From Heloderma charlesbogerti (taxonomy: Eukaryota > Chordata > Lepidosauria > Squamata > Helodermatidae), in contig JANEZZ010002061.1 of the NCBI GenBank assembly GCA_026122225.1, positions 1,054,001 through 1,118,000 of the forward strand: 64,000 bases of DNA, written 5' to 3'. Positions 23,066 through 34,328 of the stretch are shown here, piece by piece (the first letter of the stretch is position 1; every line of letters starts with the position of its first letter). Under the pieces are notes generated by a model. That model ran no database searches. It saw only the letters and a program-made list of their open reading frames with translations, and had not been told where the DNA came from. The translations under genes were made by a program, and so were the position numbers.

Positions 23066-23312
23066 TTAGACAAATTCATGGAGGGTAAGGCTACAAGTGG
23101 CTACTAGTCATAAGGGCTATATGCTACCGCCCAGTATTAGAGGCAGCATGCCTATAAATACCAGGCACTAGGGAACAAAAGCAGGAGAAGGCTATTGCCC
23201 TCATGTCCTGCTTGTGGGCTTCCCATAATTATCTGGTTGGCTACCATGGGAGCAGAATGCTGTACCAGAGAGGCCTTTGGTCTGATCAAGCATGGCTGTT
23301 CTTACGTTCGTA
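23066..23312 (+). repeat. Unclassified dispersed repeat, copy 2
   Basis: It is the better-preserved relative of 8205-8440: 'gattagacaaattcatggag', 'ggctactagtcataagggct', 'gcttgtgggcttcccataa', 'tttggtctgatcaagcatgg'. Non-coding. Such repeats are abundant in squamate introns, but I cannot name the family. Confidence 0.5.
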
Positions 23313-24399
23313 TAATCTGCCAGCCCCGAGGAAAAGTCTAATGAATTATAGTGGGGGCAGAGAGGTTAATATTTACTGATGGCCCCCTTAGCTACTGTAT
23401 AAGAAAGCTATAGGAGGGCCAGGATTTGATCTGCTACCTCGATTCAGAGCCCTCCCCACCTGCACAGCCCCACTGTCTGGATCTCTCTATCACACCTCTC
23501 TGTGGTCATGTGCCCGGCTGAATAGGGTGGTCTGCTTTCCAGCTCTGCACTGTTTTGTTTACTTAAGACTTTAGCCATGTTCAGTGCTTGACTTGTAGTA
23601 GTGGGGGACAGAGAGGACATGGCCCACTTACTTACCTTTTGTGATGGTCCCCTAAGCTACTGTTTTTAAAAGGCTATAAGGGAGGGCATGACTTGGCAAA
23701 AAGTAGGAGGAGTCAGGGGGTGCGGCTTGTGAATTTTATTAAGGTCCTTGTCATCTGAAGCCCTGGAAAAGATAGTGTCTTGGGAAGGACCCAAGAATAC
23801 CCATTTGATCTGTGTGCAAAGTTCACACTTTGCAACAACAAACAACAAGGACAAATTGAGACATTTTCTCAGAGGTATCTTAGGAGAGCCAAAACTTTGT
23901 AGTTTGGTGTTTTAGAGAGAAGGAGGCAATGAGCAAGCTACAGCCCCAAACCATGGGGGGCAAGGAAACCCACTTGAATCTCTGGAGATCTGATGCTGAG
24001 GTAGCCACTAGATTCTACAGCTTGCCTTCATAACTTGGCTGGTAGGAGAAATAGACATTTTCTGCAGAAACTCAGCATCATCCACTATTACCCAAAAAAA
24101 ATCAGGCTAGCAGTGGCTGCAGGGGACTGGGCCCTTGAACCCAGGTGGTTCAGCCTGCAGAAATCCACTTTAAAAAGCCATTATGTTTGGGGACAGAAAT
24201 CCAGTTGTTTCTGCCTTGGTAGTGATGGAGAGAATGATTCTTGACATTGCTTTAGAAAGCATCCAGAGCTGCAGTGTTTAACATGAGCCAGCACTCAGTT
24301 GTGCTCCTTTCCATTGCACATCAAGTGGCAAGTCAGCATGGCTTGTCCAGCAACAAAAGGCTGTCAAAAGTTATACAAGTCAAGAAATAATTTTGCATG
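23313..24399. other. Intron, nothing recognised
   Basis: No exon, long frame or known repeat was seen. Two stretches near 23340-23430 and 23590-23690 are loosely similar to each other ('gatggcccccttagctactg' / 'gatggtcccctaagctactg', then 'ggctataagggaggg'-type sequence), which suggests a local duplication or two copies of a small repeat. Confidence 0.4.
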
Positions 24400-26043
24400 T
24401 ACTGTCAGGGCCAGAAATACTGGAACAAGAATAACTGTTTTGGCAGTTGACCTCTGTACACCACCACATTGAAGTTGAAAGGAAACACACCCAGATGGGA
24501 GCAAAGTCAGGACTTTCAGCTGTAATTCAAGGGGTTTGACAAAAGTGGGGCACTAACCATTCAGGAAGGACAGCCAGTGGCATACACACACACCCATTGT
24601 TGGTGGCTCATAAGTAATGGAACAAATGGCTGACAAGCAGCTGCATGGCCAGGTGTGGCCTGTTTCCTGGGTACCCCACGACCAATCAAGCAGAGAAAAG
24701 GCCTGCAGGTGGTTCGGAGTGTTATATTTGCATTTGGTAGCTGTTCCCTGGAACTCACAACATGAGGTCCAAAGAGGTCTCCATGCGAGTGAAGGAGGCC
24801 ATCATTAGGCTGAGGAAACAAAATGAACCCATCAGACAAATAGCAAAAACAGTGGGAGTGGCCAACACAACAGTTTGGAACATCCTGAAAAAGAAGGCAT
24901 TAACTGGCAAGCTCAGCAACAGCAAAAGACCTGGAAGACCACGGAAGACAACTAAAGTGGATGACCGCAGAATTCTCACAGTGAAGAGGAACCCTTTCAC
25001 AACATCTAGCCAGGTCAAGAATGCTCTTGCAGAGGTAGGCATGTCATTGTCAACATCTACAGTCAAGAGACGGGTTTATGAATGTAAATACAGAGGCTTC
25101 ACAACAAGGTGCAAACCACTGGTAACGCTCAAGAACAGACAGGCCAGATTAGCCTTTGCCCGCAAACACCTAAAAAAGCCTGCCCAGTTCTGGAATAAGA
25201 TTCTTTGGACTGATGAAACCAAGATCATCTTGTACCAGAATGATGGGAAGAAAAAAGTTTGGAGAAGGAAAGGAACAGCTCATGATCCAAAGCATACCAC
25301 ATCATCTGTCAAACATGGTGGAGGCAGTTATGGCATGGGCATGTATGGCTGCCAATGGAACCAGGTCATTGGTGTTTATTGATGACCTGACTGCTGATAA
25401 AAGCAGCAGGATAAATTCTGAAGTGTATAGGGCTATACTTTCTGCTCAGATTCAGCCAAATGCTGCCAAACTGATAGGACAGCGCTTCCTACTGGAGATA
25501 GATAATGACCCAAAACATACAGCAAAAGCTACCCAAGAGTTTTTGAAGGCAAAGAAGCGGGATGTTCTTCAATGGCCAAGTCAGTCACCTGCTCTCAACC
25601 CAAGAGAGCATGCTTTTCGCTTACTGAAGACAAGACTGAAGGCAGGAAGACCCACAAACAAGCAGCAGCTGAAGGCAGCTGCAGTAAACGCCTGGCAAAG
25701 CATCTCGAGGGAGGAAACTCAGGATTTGGTCATGTCCATGGGTTCCAGACTTCAGGCAGTCATTGACTGCAAAGGATTTTCATCCAGGTATTAAAGGCTA
25801 TCCTTCAGTTTGAAATGATGTTGGTTTGTTCCATTACTTATGAGCCACAAAGATTGGTGTGTGTGCATGCCACTGGCTGTCCTTCCTGAATGGTTAGTGC
25901 CCCACTTTTGTCAAACCCCTTGAATTACAGCTGAAAGTCCTGACTTCACTCCCATCTGGGTGTGTTTCCTTTCAGCTTCAATGTGGTGGTGTACAACTGC
26001 CAAAACAGTTATCCTTGTTCTAGTATTTCTGGCCCTGACTGTA
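24400..26043 (+). mobile_element. Tc1/mariner-type DNA transposon, copy 1
   Basis: The element is bounded by TA dinucleotides (24400-24401 and 26042-26043). It has inverted repeats of about 200 bp that start CTGTCAGGGCCAGAAAT on the left, the reverse complement of the right end with one mismatch. The transposase frame begins at 24762. The first helix-turn-helix contains IAKTVGVANTTVW, followed by a GRPRKTT AT-hook-like motif. The first catalytic Asp is in WTDETK (residue 151). A 2-base deletion near 25328 shifts the frame. The remainder, in the next frame to 25794, keeps DNDPKHTA (second Asp) and NPREH (third acidic residue of a DD34E triad). It is therefore inactive, although the inverted repeats are well preserved. 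Confidence 0.95.
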
Positions 26044-26154
26044 TGTTCTGCAGAGTGTTCTGGACACTCCAAGGAGCATTTGGTGTTGTTCTTCGGAAAT
26101 GAAGGTGAAAAAGTGATGGATTATTTTTTTTTTTTTAAGGATGTCTACTCCTGA

Positions 26155-28670
26155 GCCCCTTCATGGATCACTGCCTTGTTGTCGTGAAGGGGCTTGCGTA
26201 ACTCAGTGAAGCCATAAGCTTCACTTATGCTTATGTGAAGCATAAGTGAAGCATAAGTTCACTTGCCACCCAAGACGGACAGGTCATGGCAGAGAGTTCT
26301 GACAAAAAGTGGTCCAATGGAGAAGGAAATGGCAACCCACTCCAGTATTCTTGCCAAGAAAACCCCATGGAATGTATCACAAGGCTAAAAGAGATGACGC
26401 TGGAAGATGAGCCCCTCAGGTCGGAAGGTGTCCAATATACTACTGGGGAAGAGCGGAGGGAATTTCCAAGTAGCGCCAGAAAGAGTGAAGCGGCTGGGCC
26501 AAAGCTGAAAGGACACTCAGCTGTGGATGTGTCTGGTGGTGAAAAGAAAATCCGATGCTGTAAAGAACAATATTGTTTAGGAACCTGGAATGTCAGATCA
26601 ATGAATCAAGGTAAGCTGGAGGAGGTCAAACATGAGATGGCAAGACTGAACATCGACATCTTGGGAATCAGCGAACTGAAATGGACAAGCATGGGTGAAT
26701 TTAATTCAGGTGACCATTGTATCTACTACTGTGGGCAAGAATCCCGTAGAAGAAATGGAGTAGCACTCATAGTCAACAAAAGGGTGGGAAAAGCAGTACT
26801 GGGGTACAATCTCAAAAACGATAGAATGATCTCAGTACGAATCCAAGGCAAACGATTCAACATCACAGTAATTCAAGTCTATGCCCCAACCACTGAGGCC
26901 GAAGAAGCTGAGGTTGATCGGTTCTACGAAGACCTACAACACCTTCTAGAACTAACACCAAAAAAAGATGTTCTTTTCATCATAGGGATTGGAATGCCAA
27001 AGAAGGAAGTCAAGAAATAACCAGGATAACAGGCAAGCATGGCCTTGGTGTACAAAATGAAGCAGGACAAAGGCTAATAGAGTTTTGCCAAGAGAACACG
27101 CTGATCATAGCAAACACTCTTTTCCAACAGCACAAGAGGCGACTCTACACATGGACGTCACCAAATGGTCAATATCGAAATCAGATTGATTATGTCCTTT
27201 GCAGCCAGAGATGGAGAAGCTCTATACAGTCAGTAAAAACAAGACCTGGAGCTGACTGTGGCTCAGATCATGAGCTGCTTCTTGCAAAATTTCGGCTGAA
27301 ATTGAAGAACGTAGGGAAAACCACTAAACCATTCAGGTATGACCTAAATCATATCCCTTATGAATATACAGTGGAGGTGAGGAATAGATTTAAGGGATTA
27401 GACCTGATAGAGTGCCTGAGGAACTATGGATGGAGGTCCGTAACATTGTTCACGAGATAGCAACTCAATCCATCCCAAAGAAAAAGAAATGCAAGAAAGC
27501 AAAGTGGCTGTCTGATGAGGCTTTACAAGTAGCTGAGGAAAAAAGGGAAGCAAAAAGCAAGGCAGAAAGGGGAAGAGATATCCAACTGAATGCAGAGTTC
27601 CAGAGAATAGCAAGGAAAGACAAGAAGGCCTTCTTAAATGAACAATGCAAAGAAATCGAGGAAAACAACAGAATGGGAAAGACTAGAGATCTCTTCAAGA
27701 AAATCGGAGATCTCAAGGGAACGTTTTGTGCAAAGACGGGCATGATAAAGGACAAAAAAGGCAGGGACCTAACAGAAGCAGATGAGATTAAGAGGAGGTG
27801 GAAAGAATACACAGAAGAACATTGCAGGAAAGATCTGAATGTGCCCGATAGCCATGATAGTGCGGTCACTGAACTTGAGCCGGACATCCTAGAGAGTGAA
27901 GTCAAGTGGGCCTTAGGAAGCATTACTAACAACAAAGCTAGCGGAGATGACAGTATTCCAGCTGAGCTATTTAAAATCCTAAAATACGATGCTTTAAAGT
28001 GCTGCACTCAATATGCCAACACATTTGGAACACTCAACAGTGGTCACAAGATTGGAAAAGATCAGTTTACATTCCAATTCCAAAGAAGGGCAACGCCAAA
28101 GAGTGTCAAACTACCGTACAATTGTACTCATTTCACATGCTCCTTGGGAGGAAAGCTATGGCAAACCTAGACGGCAAAGTAAGAAGCAGAGACATCACCT
28201 TGCCAACAAAGGTCCGTCTAATCAAAGCTATGGTTTTCCCAGTAGTAATGTATGGCTGTGACAGCTGGACTATAAGGAAGTCTGAGCCGAAGAATTGATG
28301 CTTTCGAACTGTGGTGCTGAAGAAGACTCTTACAAGTCCCCTGGACTGCAAGGACGTCAAATCAGGCAATCCTAAAGGAAATCAACCCGGAGTGCTCATT
28401 GGAAGGACAGATACTGAAGCTGAAGCTCAAATATTTTGGCCACCTAATGCGAAGAGAAAACTCACTGGAAAAGACCTTGATGCTAGGAAAGTTTGAAGGC
28501 AAAAGGAGAAGGGGACGGCAGAGGACGAGATGGCTAGATAGCATCACTGATGCAATGAATATGAACCTGAGCACACTCCGGGAGAGAGCGGAGGACAGGA
28601 GAGCCTGGCGTGCTGTGGTCCATGGGGTCACGAAAAGTCGGACACGACTTAACGACTGAACAACAACAAC
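26155..28670 (+). mobile_element. BovB (RTE) LINE copy A, internally deleted
   Basis: It starts 'ccccttcatggatcactgcc', as does copy C at 60758, and ends in the BovB tail 'cgactgaacaacaacaac'. The endonuclease frame (26286-27020) holds LGTWNVRSM and ITVIQVYAPT. A one-base loss at about 26987 destroys the GDWNAK motif. The next piece (27412-28170) covers the linker and the start of the reverse transcriptase (ASGDDSIPAELFK). It then jumps from about 28136 to the C-terminal region (LLGRKAMANL), so the YADD catalytic core is missing. The total is about 2.5 kb against roughly 3.2 kb expected. At 26221-26265 the 5' region has gained a local palindromic insertion. Confidence 0.93.
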
Positions 28671-28699
28671 ATGGTCCCTATTTTCTGGAACTCCATCCC

Positions 28700-28860
28700 T
28701 GGTTAATCACCGCCCCATTTCACCCATTTCCCTCTTGTATCGTGTCTATAGGATTGCAAGCCTGCATACAGGAGCTGTATTGTTGCCTTAAGCTTTGCAT
28801 GGCACCTAGAAAACTTTAGGCACTTCATAAATAATAAATAAAAATGAAAAGCATTCCACA
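28700..28860 (+). repeat. LINE/SINE tail fragment
   Basis: 'ctataggattgcaagcctgc', 'gcacctagaaaactttaggc' and 'ataaataataaata' resemble the tail near 7180-7290. A diverged 3' end with no coding part. Confidence 0.45.
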
Positions 28861-28899
28861 TCCTAGAATGAAAAGGGACAGAATCAGAGAGATGGGGGT

Positions 28900-29060
28900 G
28901 GAGGCTTGCAAGCCACTGAATCTAACCCAGTGCTTAGTGGAAATCCACTGCTAGAGCTTTCCCACTTGCTGGCCTCCAACTCCCACTTGCTGGAGGGAGA
29001 GCGCACCACCCCTCTGAGTAATTATATCCATTGTCATACTGCTCTTACTGTCTTGCCATT
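28900..29060 (-). mobile_element. Short CR1 3' fragment
   Basis: 'actgaatctaacccagtgct' and 'tatccattgtcatactgctc' correspond to the CR1 3' region read in reverse at 3335-3480 ('gagtccaaccccctgctcaa', 'ttccattgtcgtattgctct'). It is heavily diverged. Confidence 0.5.
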
Positions 29061-29084
29061 CTCAGAGGCACATTTGGTGGGACC

Positions 29085-30140
29085 ATGAGAGTCCCACTGC
29101 CAGGTGAGGCAGTGGCTGTCCTGAATCAGGGCCTGGGCATGGTAATGGACTGGGTGAGGGTCAATAAACTGAAATTCAATCCAGACAAGACGGAGGTACT
29201 GTTAGTGGGTGGTTTGTCTGCCCAGCTAGGTGATATTCAACCTGTTCTGGAGGGGGTTGCACTCCCCCTAAAGGATCACATTCGTAGTTTGGGGGTGCTC
29301 TTGGATCCAGAACTGTCACTTCAGGCACAGGTGAACTCAGTGGCATGGAGCACTTTTTATCAGCTTAGGCTGGTATACCAACTACGCCCTTATCTGGACA
29401 GAGATAGCCTAGCTACAGTTATTCATGCTCTGATAACTTCTCGTCTGGATTACTGCAATGTGTTATACATGGGGCTGCCTTTGAAAATGGTCCAGAAACT
29501 TCAGCTGCTCCAAAACAGGGCAGCAAGATTGTTAATAGAGACTGGACAACGAGCTCATATTATGCCGGTACTTCTCCAGCTGCACTGGCTGCCAGTCCAT
29601 TTCTGGGCCCGATTCAAAGTGCTGGTATTAACATTCAAAGCCCTTAATGGCTTGGGGCCAGGTTATCTGCAGGATCGCCTCCTCCCATATGTGCCTGCCT
29701 GGACCTTAAGATCATCCTCAGTGGCCCTCCTCTGTGAGCCCCTGCCAAAGGAAGTGAGGCAGATGGCTACTAGGAGGAGGGCTTTTTCTGCTGTGGCACC
29801 CCAGCTGTGGAATGAGCTCCCTAGTGAGGGTCGCCTGGCACCTACATCGTATTCTTTCCGGCACCAGGTGAAGACCTTTTTATTTTCCCAGGCATTTTAG
29901 CATTTTAGCTTTTTAGACTTTTAGCCTTGCTGTTTTAAATCTGTATTTTAAATCCCTGCACTGCTGCTAGGTTTTATTCTGGTTTTATTCTGGTTGTATT
30001 GTTTACTGTGGTTTTAATGTTTTATATATTTTGTATTGTTTTATTGTGTGCTGTTTGGTTTTAATTTTTGTGAACCGCCCAGAGAGCTTTGGCTACTGGG
30101 CGGTATAGAAATAAATAAATAAATAAATAAATAAATAAAT
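29085..30140 (+). mobile_element. L2/CR1-L3-group LINE, 5'-truncated, C-terminal ORF intact
   Basis: An uninterrupted frame to 29900 encodes the last third of a LINE reverse transcriptase: [61 protein letters not shown] and [12 protein letters not shown]. The 3' untranslated part ends 'gaaccgcccagagagctttg', 'gggcggtatagaa' and an (aaat)n tail (30108-30140). The clade is L2 or the related CR1-L3 group; I cannot decide between them by eye. A close relative is at 50318-51016. The catalytic domain and endonuclease are missing, so it cannot move by itself. Confidence 0.9.
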
Positions 30141-30671
30141 ACACACACGAGAGAGGGCCTTCTTGGTAGTTGCTCTGGTCCTCTCTGCCAAGAGAATCCA
30201 GGTTAGCTTCATCTCTGTTGTCCTTCCACTGGCACGCAAACACATTTTTATTCAGACACGCTTTTGGTGTCTAAAATTATTTGCTGCTGAAGGAGGCTTT
30301 CATCTGGTGGGTTCTGTTATTTGCTGTAGTATTCTATCTGGCGTTGTAGTGATAGTTTTGTTGTATTTTATTCTGTATTTGTAATTTTAGAGTTATGATT
30401 TTAATGGTATTCATGTGTTGTATTGTTTTTATATGAGTTGTTAGCCACCTTGGGCTCCTTGTATGAAAGGGGGGGGGGTATAAATATACATAAATAAAAC
30501 ATTTTGTTCTTGTTGCTGTGCTGTTGTTTGTGTTTTTATTGGATGTGTTTTTATGGAATGAGTTTTAATGTTTTAATTATAACTTTGTTATTTTACCTTT
30601 ATTTTATTGTTAACTGCCTTGAACACTATTTTGAGTGGTAATGTGGGATATAAATTTAATAAATACAGAAA
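30141..30671 (+). repeat. Two further L2-like 3' tails
   Basis: 'gttagccaccttgggctcct' followed by 'ggggtataaatatacataaa', and then 'aactgccttgaacactattt' followed by 'gggatataaatttaataaat', are typical LINE 3' ends on the plus strand placed one after another. No coding part remains. Confidence 0.5.
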
Positions 30672-30775
30672 TTACCATCAAGACGTTTCTCCTAATGTTT
30701 AACTGAAATTTCCTCTCCTGTAACTTAAGCCCATTTGATCTAGTCCTGTCCTCTGAGGCAGCACAGAATGGGCCC
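30672..30775 (-). mobile_element. CR1 fragment, part 1 (split by MITE)
   Basis: 'gacgtttctcctaatgttta' and 'gtaacttaagcccatttgat' correspond to 3488-3545 of the larger CR1 copy. The sequence resumes after the palindromic element at 30776-31142. Confidence 0.7.
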
Positions 30776-31142
30776 ATTCACACATAATGGCAGCAAATTG
30801 TGGGTTAACCCCCAATTTGCTGGGTTGCATGCCTGGCGTGTGCCGTTGCCACTTTGCATGATCAACCTCAAATCGGAACTTGTTTTGTTATGTATGAACC
30901 CAGGCACTATGGGTTATTTGTAGGTTAAACAACCCACAGTTAACCTAAGAACTAATCATAGGTTAACTTTGGGTTATTTACCCCATGAATAAACCATAGT
31001 GTCCAGATTCGCATGTCATGAAACAACCTCCAATCAGGACGATTGGAGGTTTATTATGCAAAGCAGCAGTGGTATGCGCCGGGCATGCAACCTGACAAAT
31101 CATGGGTTAATTAACCCATGATTTGCTGCTGTTACATGTGAA
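30776..31142. mobile_element. Palindromic MITE inserted in CR1
   Basis: The terminal inverted repeats are 'ttcacacataatggcagcaa' on the left and 'ttgctgctgttacatgtgaa' on the right, about 22 bp with a few mismatches. Adjacent 'gggttaa' motifs repeat in both orientations. It has no coding capacity. It interrupts a CR1 copy, so it arrived later. No clear target duplication was seen. Confidence 0.65.
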
Positions 31143-31338
31143 GTAGGTAAATAAGTCTTTGCCCTCTTCTATGTGGCAGGCTTTCAGGCATTTGACGCAT
31201 GCTATCATCTCTCCTTCACCCGCCTGCCGCTCCCATCTTCTCTTCTCCGGACTATCCATACTCCGTTCTTTCAGCCTTTCCTCATATGACTTGTTTTCCA
31301 TATTGGAGACTACATGGAAATATTTAAGGCCTTGGGTT
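31143..31338 (-). mobile_element. CR1 fragment, part 2
   Basis: The minus-strand frame reads KSYEERLKERSM, SPEKRRWER and CLKACHIEEGKDLF. This is the same C-terminal CR1 segment as KPYEDRLKELGML and SLEKRRLRGD in the copy at 3291-4656. It continues part 1 across the MITE. Confidence 0.75.
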
Positions 31339-31343
31339 GGGAG

Positions 31344-31896
31344 TGTCAGGGTGGAAACTGAGCCAATAGAGCCCCAGAGCAGTTCTGATTCTGAGGAGGA
31401 ACAGCGGTCTGTGGGAGAGGAGCTTGCTCATCTCTCACAAGCACAGCAGCTGGCAGAGTTTCCTCCTGCCAGCATTCCTGGGATAGTGACCCTGGCAGTG
31501 AGAGAGCACTGGAGGGGGGCTTGCTGGATGCTCGGCGCAGACACAGGGAGCGATGACAGATGGAGGGCGCCGAAAGGAGGCATAGCGCTCGTTTGGCACG
31601 CAAACAATGGTCGCGTCCCGAGGACCCAAGGGAAAGAGGGAGGATCTCTCCCTAGCCCATAAGTTCAGGGTCTTCCCGTAATTCTCCTTCAAATGGGGAC
31701 CAACTGCCTTACCTGGAGCTTAGGCTACTCAGCATTCTTTCCCCAGTGCTGTTCCTTGCTTTGGCGCTAACGACTAGTATTCTGAAAGAGTCATACAGTA
31801 ATAAAGGAATAAAATCTTGGAAAGAATTACTCGTCGTCTGTGTCCTGAGTTGGCTATTGGTGGGGACTGCAAGAGGTAGCTAGGGCGCTCCTGACA
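31344..31896 (+). mobile_element. Solo LTR, family 1, with exact 5-bp duplication
   Basis: It begins TGTCAGGGTGG and ends GCTCCTGACA, so TG...CA ends lie within short inverted repeats. The target duplication GGGAG is exact (31339-31343 and 31897-31901). AATAAA polyadenylation signals occur near 31800-31812. No internal retrotransposon sequence is present, so this is a solo LTR left by recombination. A 5-bp duplication suits Gypsy-type or some retroviral LTRs. Frames up to 167 codons crossing it are not genes. The close relative is at 51671-52226. Confidence 0.88.
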
Positions 31897-32076
31897 GGGA
31901 GATGGATGACTGCTACGGGTAGGTATATGGCTTGGAATCCTGAATCCACAACATGAAATGATACCAAAACTGCGTTTGCATTCTGCAGCAATGGAGTTTA
32001 TTCCATTCGGTTTGTCAGAACCTAAACACAAATATAGCACATGGAACCATTTTAAAATAATAAACACAATACTTAC

Positions 32077-32211
32077 CAGCCTGCAACCAAATCTGTTCAA
32101 GAGTTGTCCAAAGCTGCATAGGCCCTTGTTTCAAGGCAGTACTGTGCATAGTAACTTCAGACATGGCCTGCTCCAGCCGTGAAGCTGCGATGGAAGAGGC
32201 TCGTTGGGAGC
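32077..32211 (-). CDS. TTC7A: TTC7A exon with conserved [15 protein letters not shown] segment
   Basis: This 135-bp exon encodes a stretch containing [24 protein letters not shown] and LEQIWLQA, very close to TTC7A of other vertebrates. The acceptor is TTATTCCAG on the minus strand (AG at 32213-32212) and the donor is GTAAGT (32076-32071). Two bases complete the preceding Gly codon, 44 codons follow, and a single G is left. Joined to CT at the start of the next exon this makes Ala, giving the family's LQAAELF junction. The exon lies between a solo LTR (ending at 31896) and SINE and BovB remnants from about 32880, so repeats come within a few hundred bases of functional splice sites. Confidence 0.95.
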
Positions 32212-32879
32212 CTGGAATAAACAGACATGCCATCAATGAAACAAAGTAAGTCTTGTTGGTCCGTAAGAAAAATTCCAATATCCACAGCCAGGCAATACCT
32301 TTATTAGGACCAATAAAATATGTACAAAATTGTTAGCAAGCTTTCAAGCTTAACTCTCTAATTATAATACCCTTCTTTATCTAAGAGAAGAGTGTGAGCT
32401 CATTTCTCTGCTGCCGTGGAAATCAGCGGTGACAATAGAAATGACTTTGGAAGCATTCCAAGAGCATCTGATCAGGCTGGGTGTAGTCTGCATTAAAGAC
32501 ATTAAAACTCTGCACCAGAACAATCTTAATTCTGCAACTACTATATATCATGAAAACATCTGTACATTTGCATCATATTTTACTTATTTTCTCCACTTTG
32601 TTTTGCTATTTTGCTTAATTTATTCTGATTTTGCTTGTTGTGAGGAAAAGCAAGGAGCTATGTTCGCCGACTACCAGAGATTTTATACAGCTCCTCATTC
32701 AGCTTCCAAGATTTCACCAGGCATTGCCCCACACTTTCAAGCCTAACTTCACAATAACAAGGACTAAAAACTTGCTTTTATTTAAAACTGAAGTCAAGAC
32801 TTATGCACTAGGACTGAGCATATATTCTGGATGCAGATCTCAGGCACAATCCCTGACATTTCCAAATAAAGGGTAAGGC
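32212..32879. other. Intron between TTC7A exons, proximal part
   Basis: The first bases are the acceptor tract of the 32077-32211 exon on the minus strand. Near 32255-32400, 'aagtcttgttggtccg' and 'acctttattaggaccaataa' look like a small dispersed repeat. No other gene. Confidence 0.45.
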
Positions 32880-33000
32880 CTAAGGTAGCAAAGCTGGGAA
32901 AGAGAACTCTGCCTGAGACCCTGGAGAGCAACCACCAGTTGTAGTAGTCAATATTGGCCTAAAGGGACCAGTATGGTCTGACTCAGCATAAAGCAGTTCA
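32880..33000 (+). repeat. tRNA-SINE body fragment
   Basis: 'gcctgagaccctggagagca', 'tagtcaatattggcct' and 'ggtctgactcagcataaagc' match the SINE body at 10385-10550. The tRNA-like head is missing. Confidence 0.6.
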
Positions 33001-33039
33001 TTGGTTTTTAAGAAGCTGGATTTCATGCCCAGTATCACA

Positions 33040-34328
33040 TTCTGTTGCCTTTTGCTTTCCTTCTTTCTTGGGCTGCTTCCAGTGTCTCAGCAGACAGCCA
33101 TCTTGCCTTCTTGGTTTTCTTTTTCTTTGGGACGTTTTTTGTTGCCGCCTCCTGAACAATGTTGCAAACTTTTGTCCGTAGTTCTTCCGGGACCCTATCT
33201 ACTAAATCTAGTCCCTTAAATCTATTCTTCACCTCCACTGTATATTCATGAGGAATATCAGTGAGCTCATATCTAACTGATCTGTGGGTCTTCCCTATTC
33301 TCTTTAGTCTGATTCTAAATTGTGCAATAAGAAGTTCGTGATTTGAACTACAGTCAGCTCCAGGTCTTGTTTTTACCAACTGCATAGATGTCCGCTACCT
33401 TTGGCTACAAAGGATGTAGACAATCTGATTTCGGTGTCGACCATCTGGTGAAGTCCATGTATAAAGCTGTCTCTTAGGTTGCTGGAAGAGAGTGTTTGTT
33501 ATGCACAGTGAGTTGTCTTGACAAAATTCTATCAGCCTATGTCCTGCTTCATTTTGTTCTCCCAGACCATGCTTGCCTGTAATTCCAGGTGTTGTTTGAC
33601 TACCCACCTTAGCATTCCAGTCTCCTGTAATGAAAATGACATCTCTTTTTGGCATACTATCCAGTAAGTGCTGCAGATCCTCATAGAACTGATCTACTTC
33701 TGCTTCTTCAGCATCTATGGTTGGGGCGTATATTTGGATCACTGTGATGTTAAAAGGCTTACCCTGAATTCGAATTGAGATCATTCTGTCATTTTTTAGA
33801 GTGTATCCAAGCACTGCTTTAGCCACTTTATTATTAATTATGAAGGCTACTCCATTTCTTCTGTGGTCCTCTTGTCCACAGTAGGAGATCTGGTGGTCAT
33901 TTGATGTGAAGTGACCCATTCCAGTCCATTTCAGTCCACTGACACCCAAAATGTCTATATTTAACCTTGACATCTCCCCAATAACCACATCCAATTTGCC
34001 CTGGCTCATAGATCTTACATTCCAGGTTCCTATGGTGTGTTGATCTTTAGAACATCGGATTCGTCGTTCACCACCAGCACCATCGGCTGCTAGCTGTCCT
34101 TTCGGCTTTGAGCTAGCTGCGTCATCACATCTGGGGCTAGTTGAACTTATCCTCTGTTCCTCCCCAGTAGCATTTTGACCATCTTCCGACCTGGGAGTCC
34201 CATCTTCTGATGGTATACCAACATATCTCTGGTTGTACTGATCCATTTAGTTTTCATGACAAGAATACTGGAGTGGGTTGCCATTTCCTTCCCCAGGGAT
34301 CGTATTTAGTCTGACCTCTCTGCCATGA
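33040..34328 (-). mobile_element. BovB (RTE) LINE copy B, 5' half, inverted
   Basis: The minus strand carries the endonuclease domain in good condition (34246-33395, 283 codons). It includes IGTWNVRSMSQGKL, DILGVSGLKWTGMG, VIQIYAPTI, the catalytic-type FITGDWNAKVGSQ and SPDGRHRNQIVYIL. A second frame (33385-33035) continues into the linker with VPEELRTKV and KKARWLSAETLE. The 5' noncoding end reads 'aagaatactggagtgggttg' on the plus strand near 34262-34281, a sequence also characteristic of ruminant BovB. Reading stops at about 33040. The next part of the element is on the opposite strand at 34355-34563. Confidence 0.93.

Noticed and set aside
27465..28007. A 180-codon minus-strand frame
   Set aside because: Antisense of the BovB copy A linker; Ser/Leu/Phe-rich composition comes from Lys/Glu-rich codons opposite.
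26155..28670. Ruminant origin of the whole window because of BovB
   Set aside because: CR1 and L2-type LINEs with reptile-type tails, Tc1-like copies and a TTC7A sequence clearly diverged from mammals fit a squamate, where BovB is also common.
31159..31662. A 167-codon frame
   Set aside because: It runs from CR1 antisense into a solo LTR, so it joins unrelated repeats.
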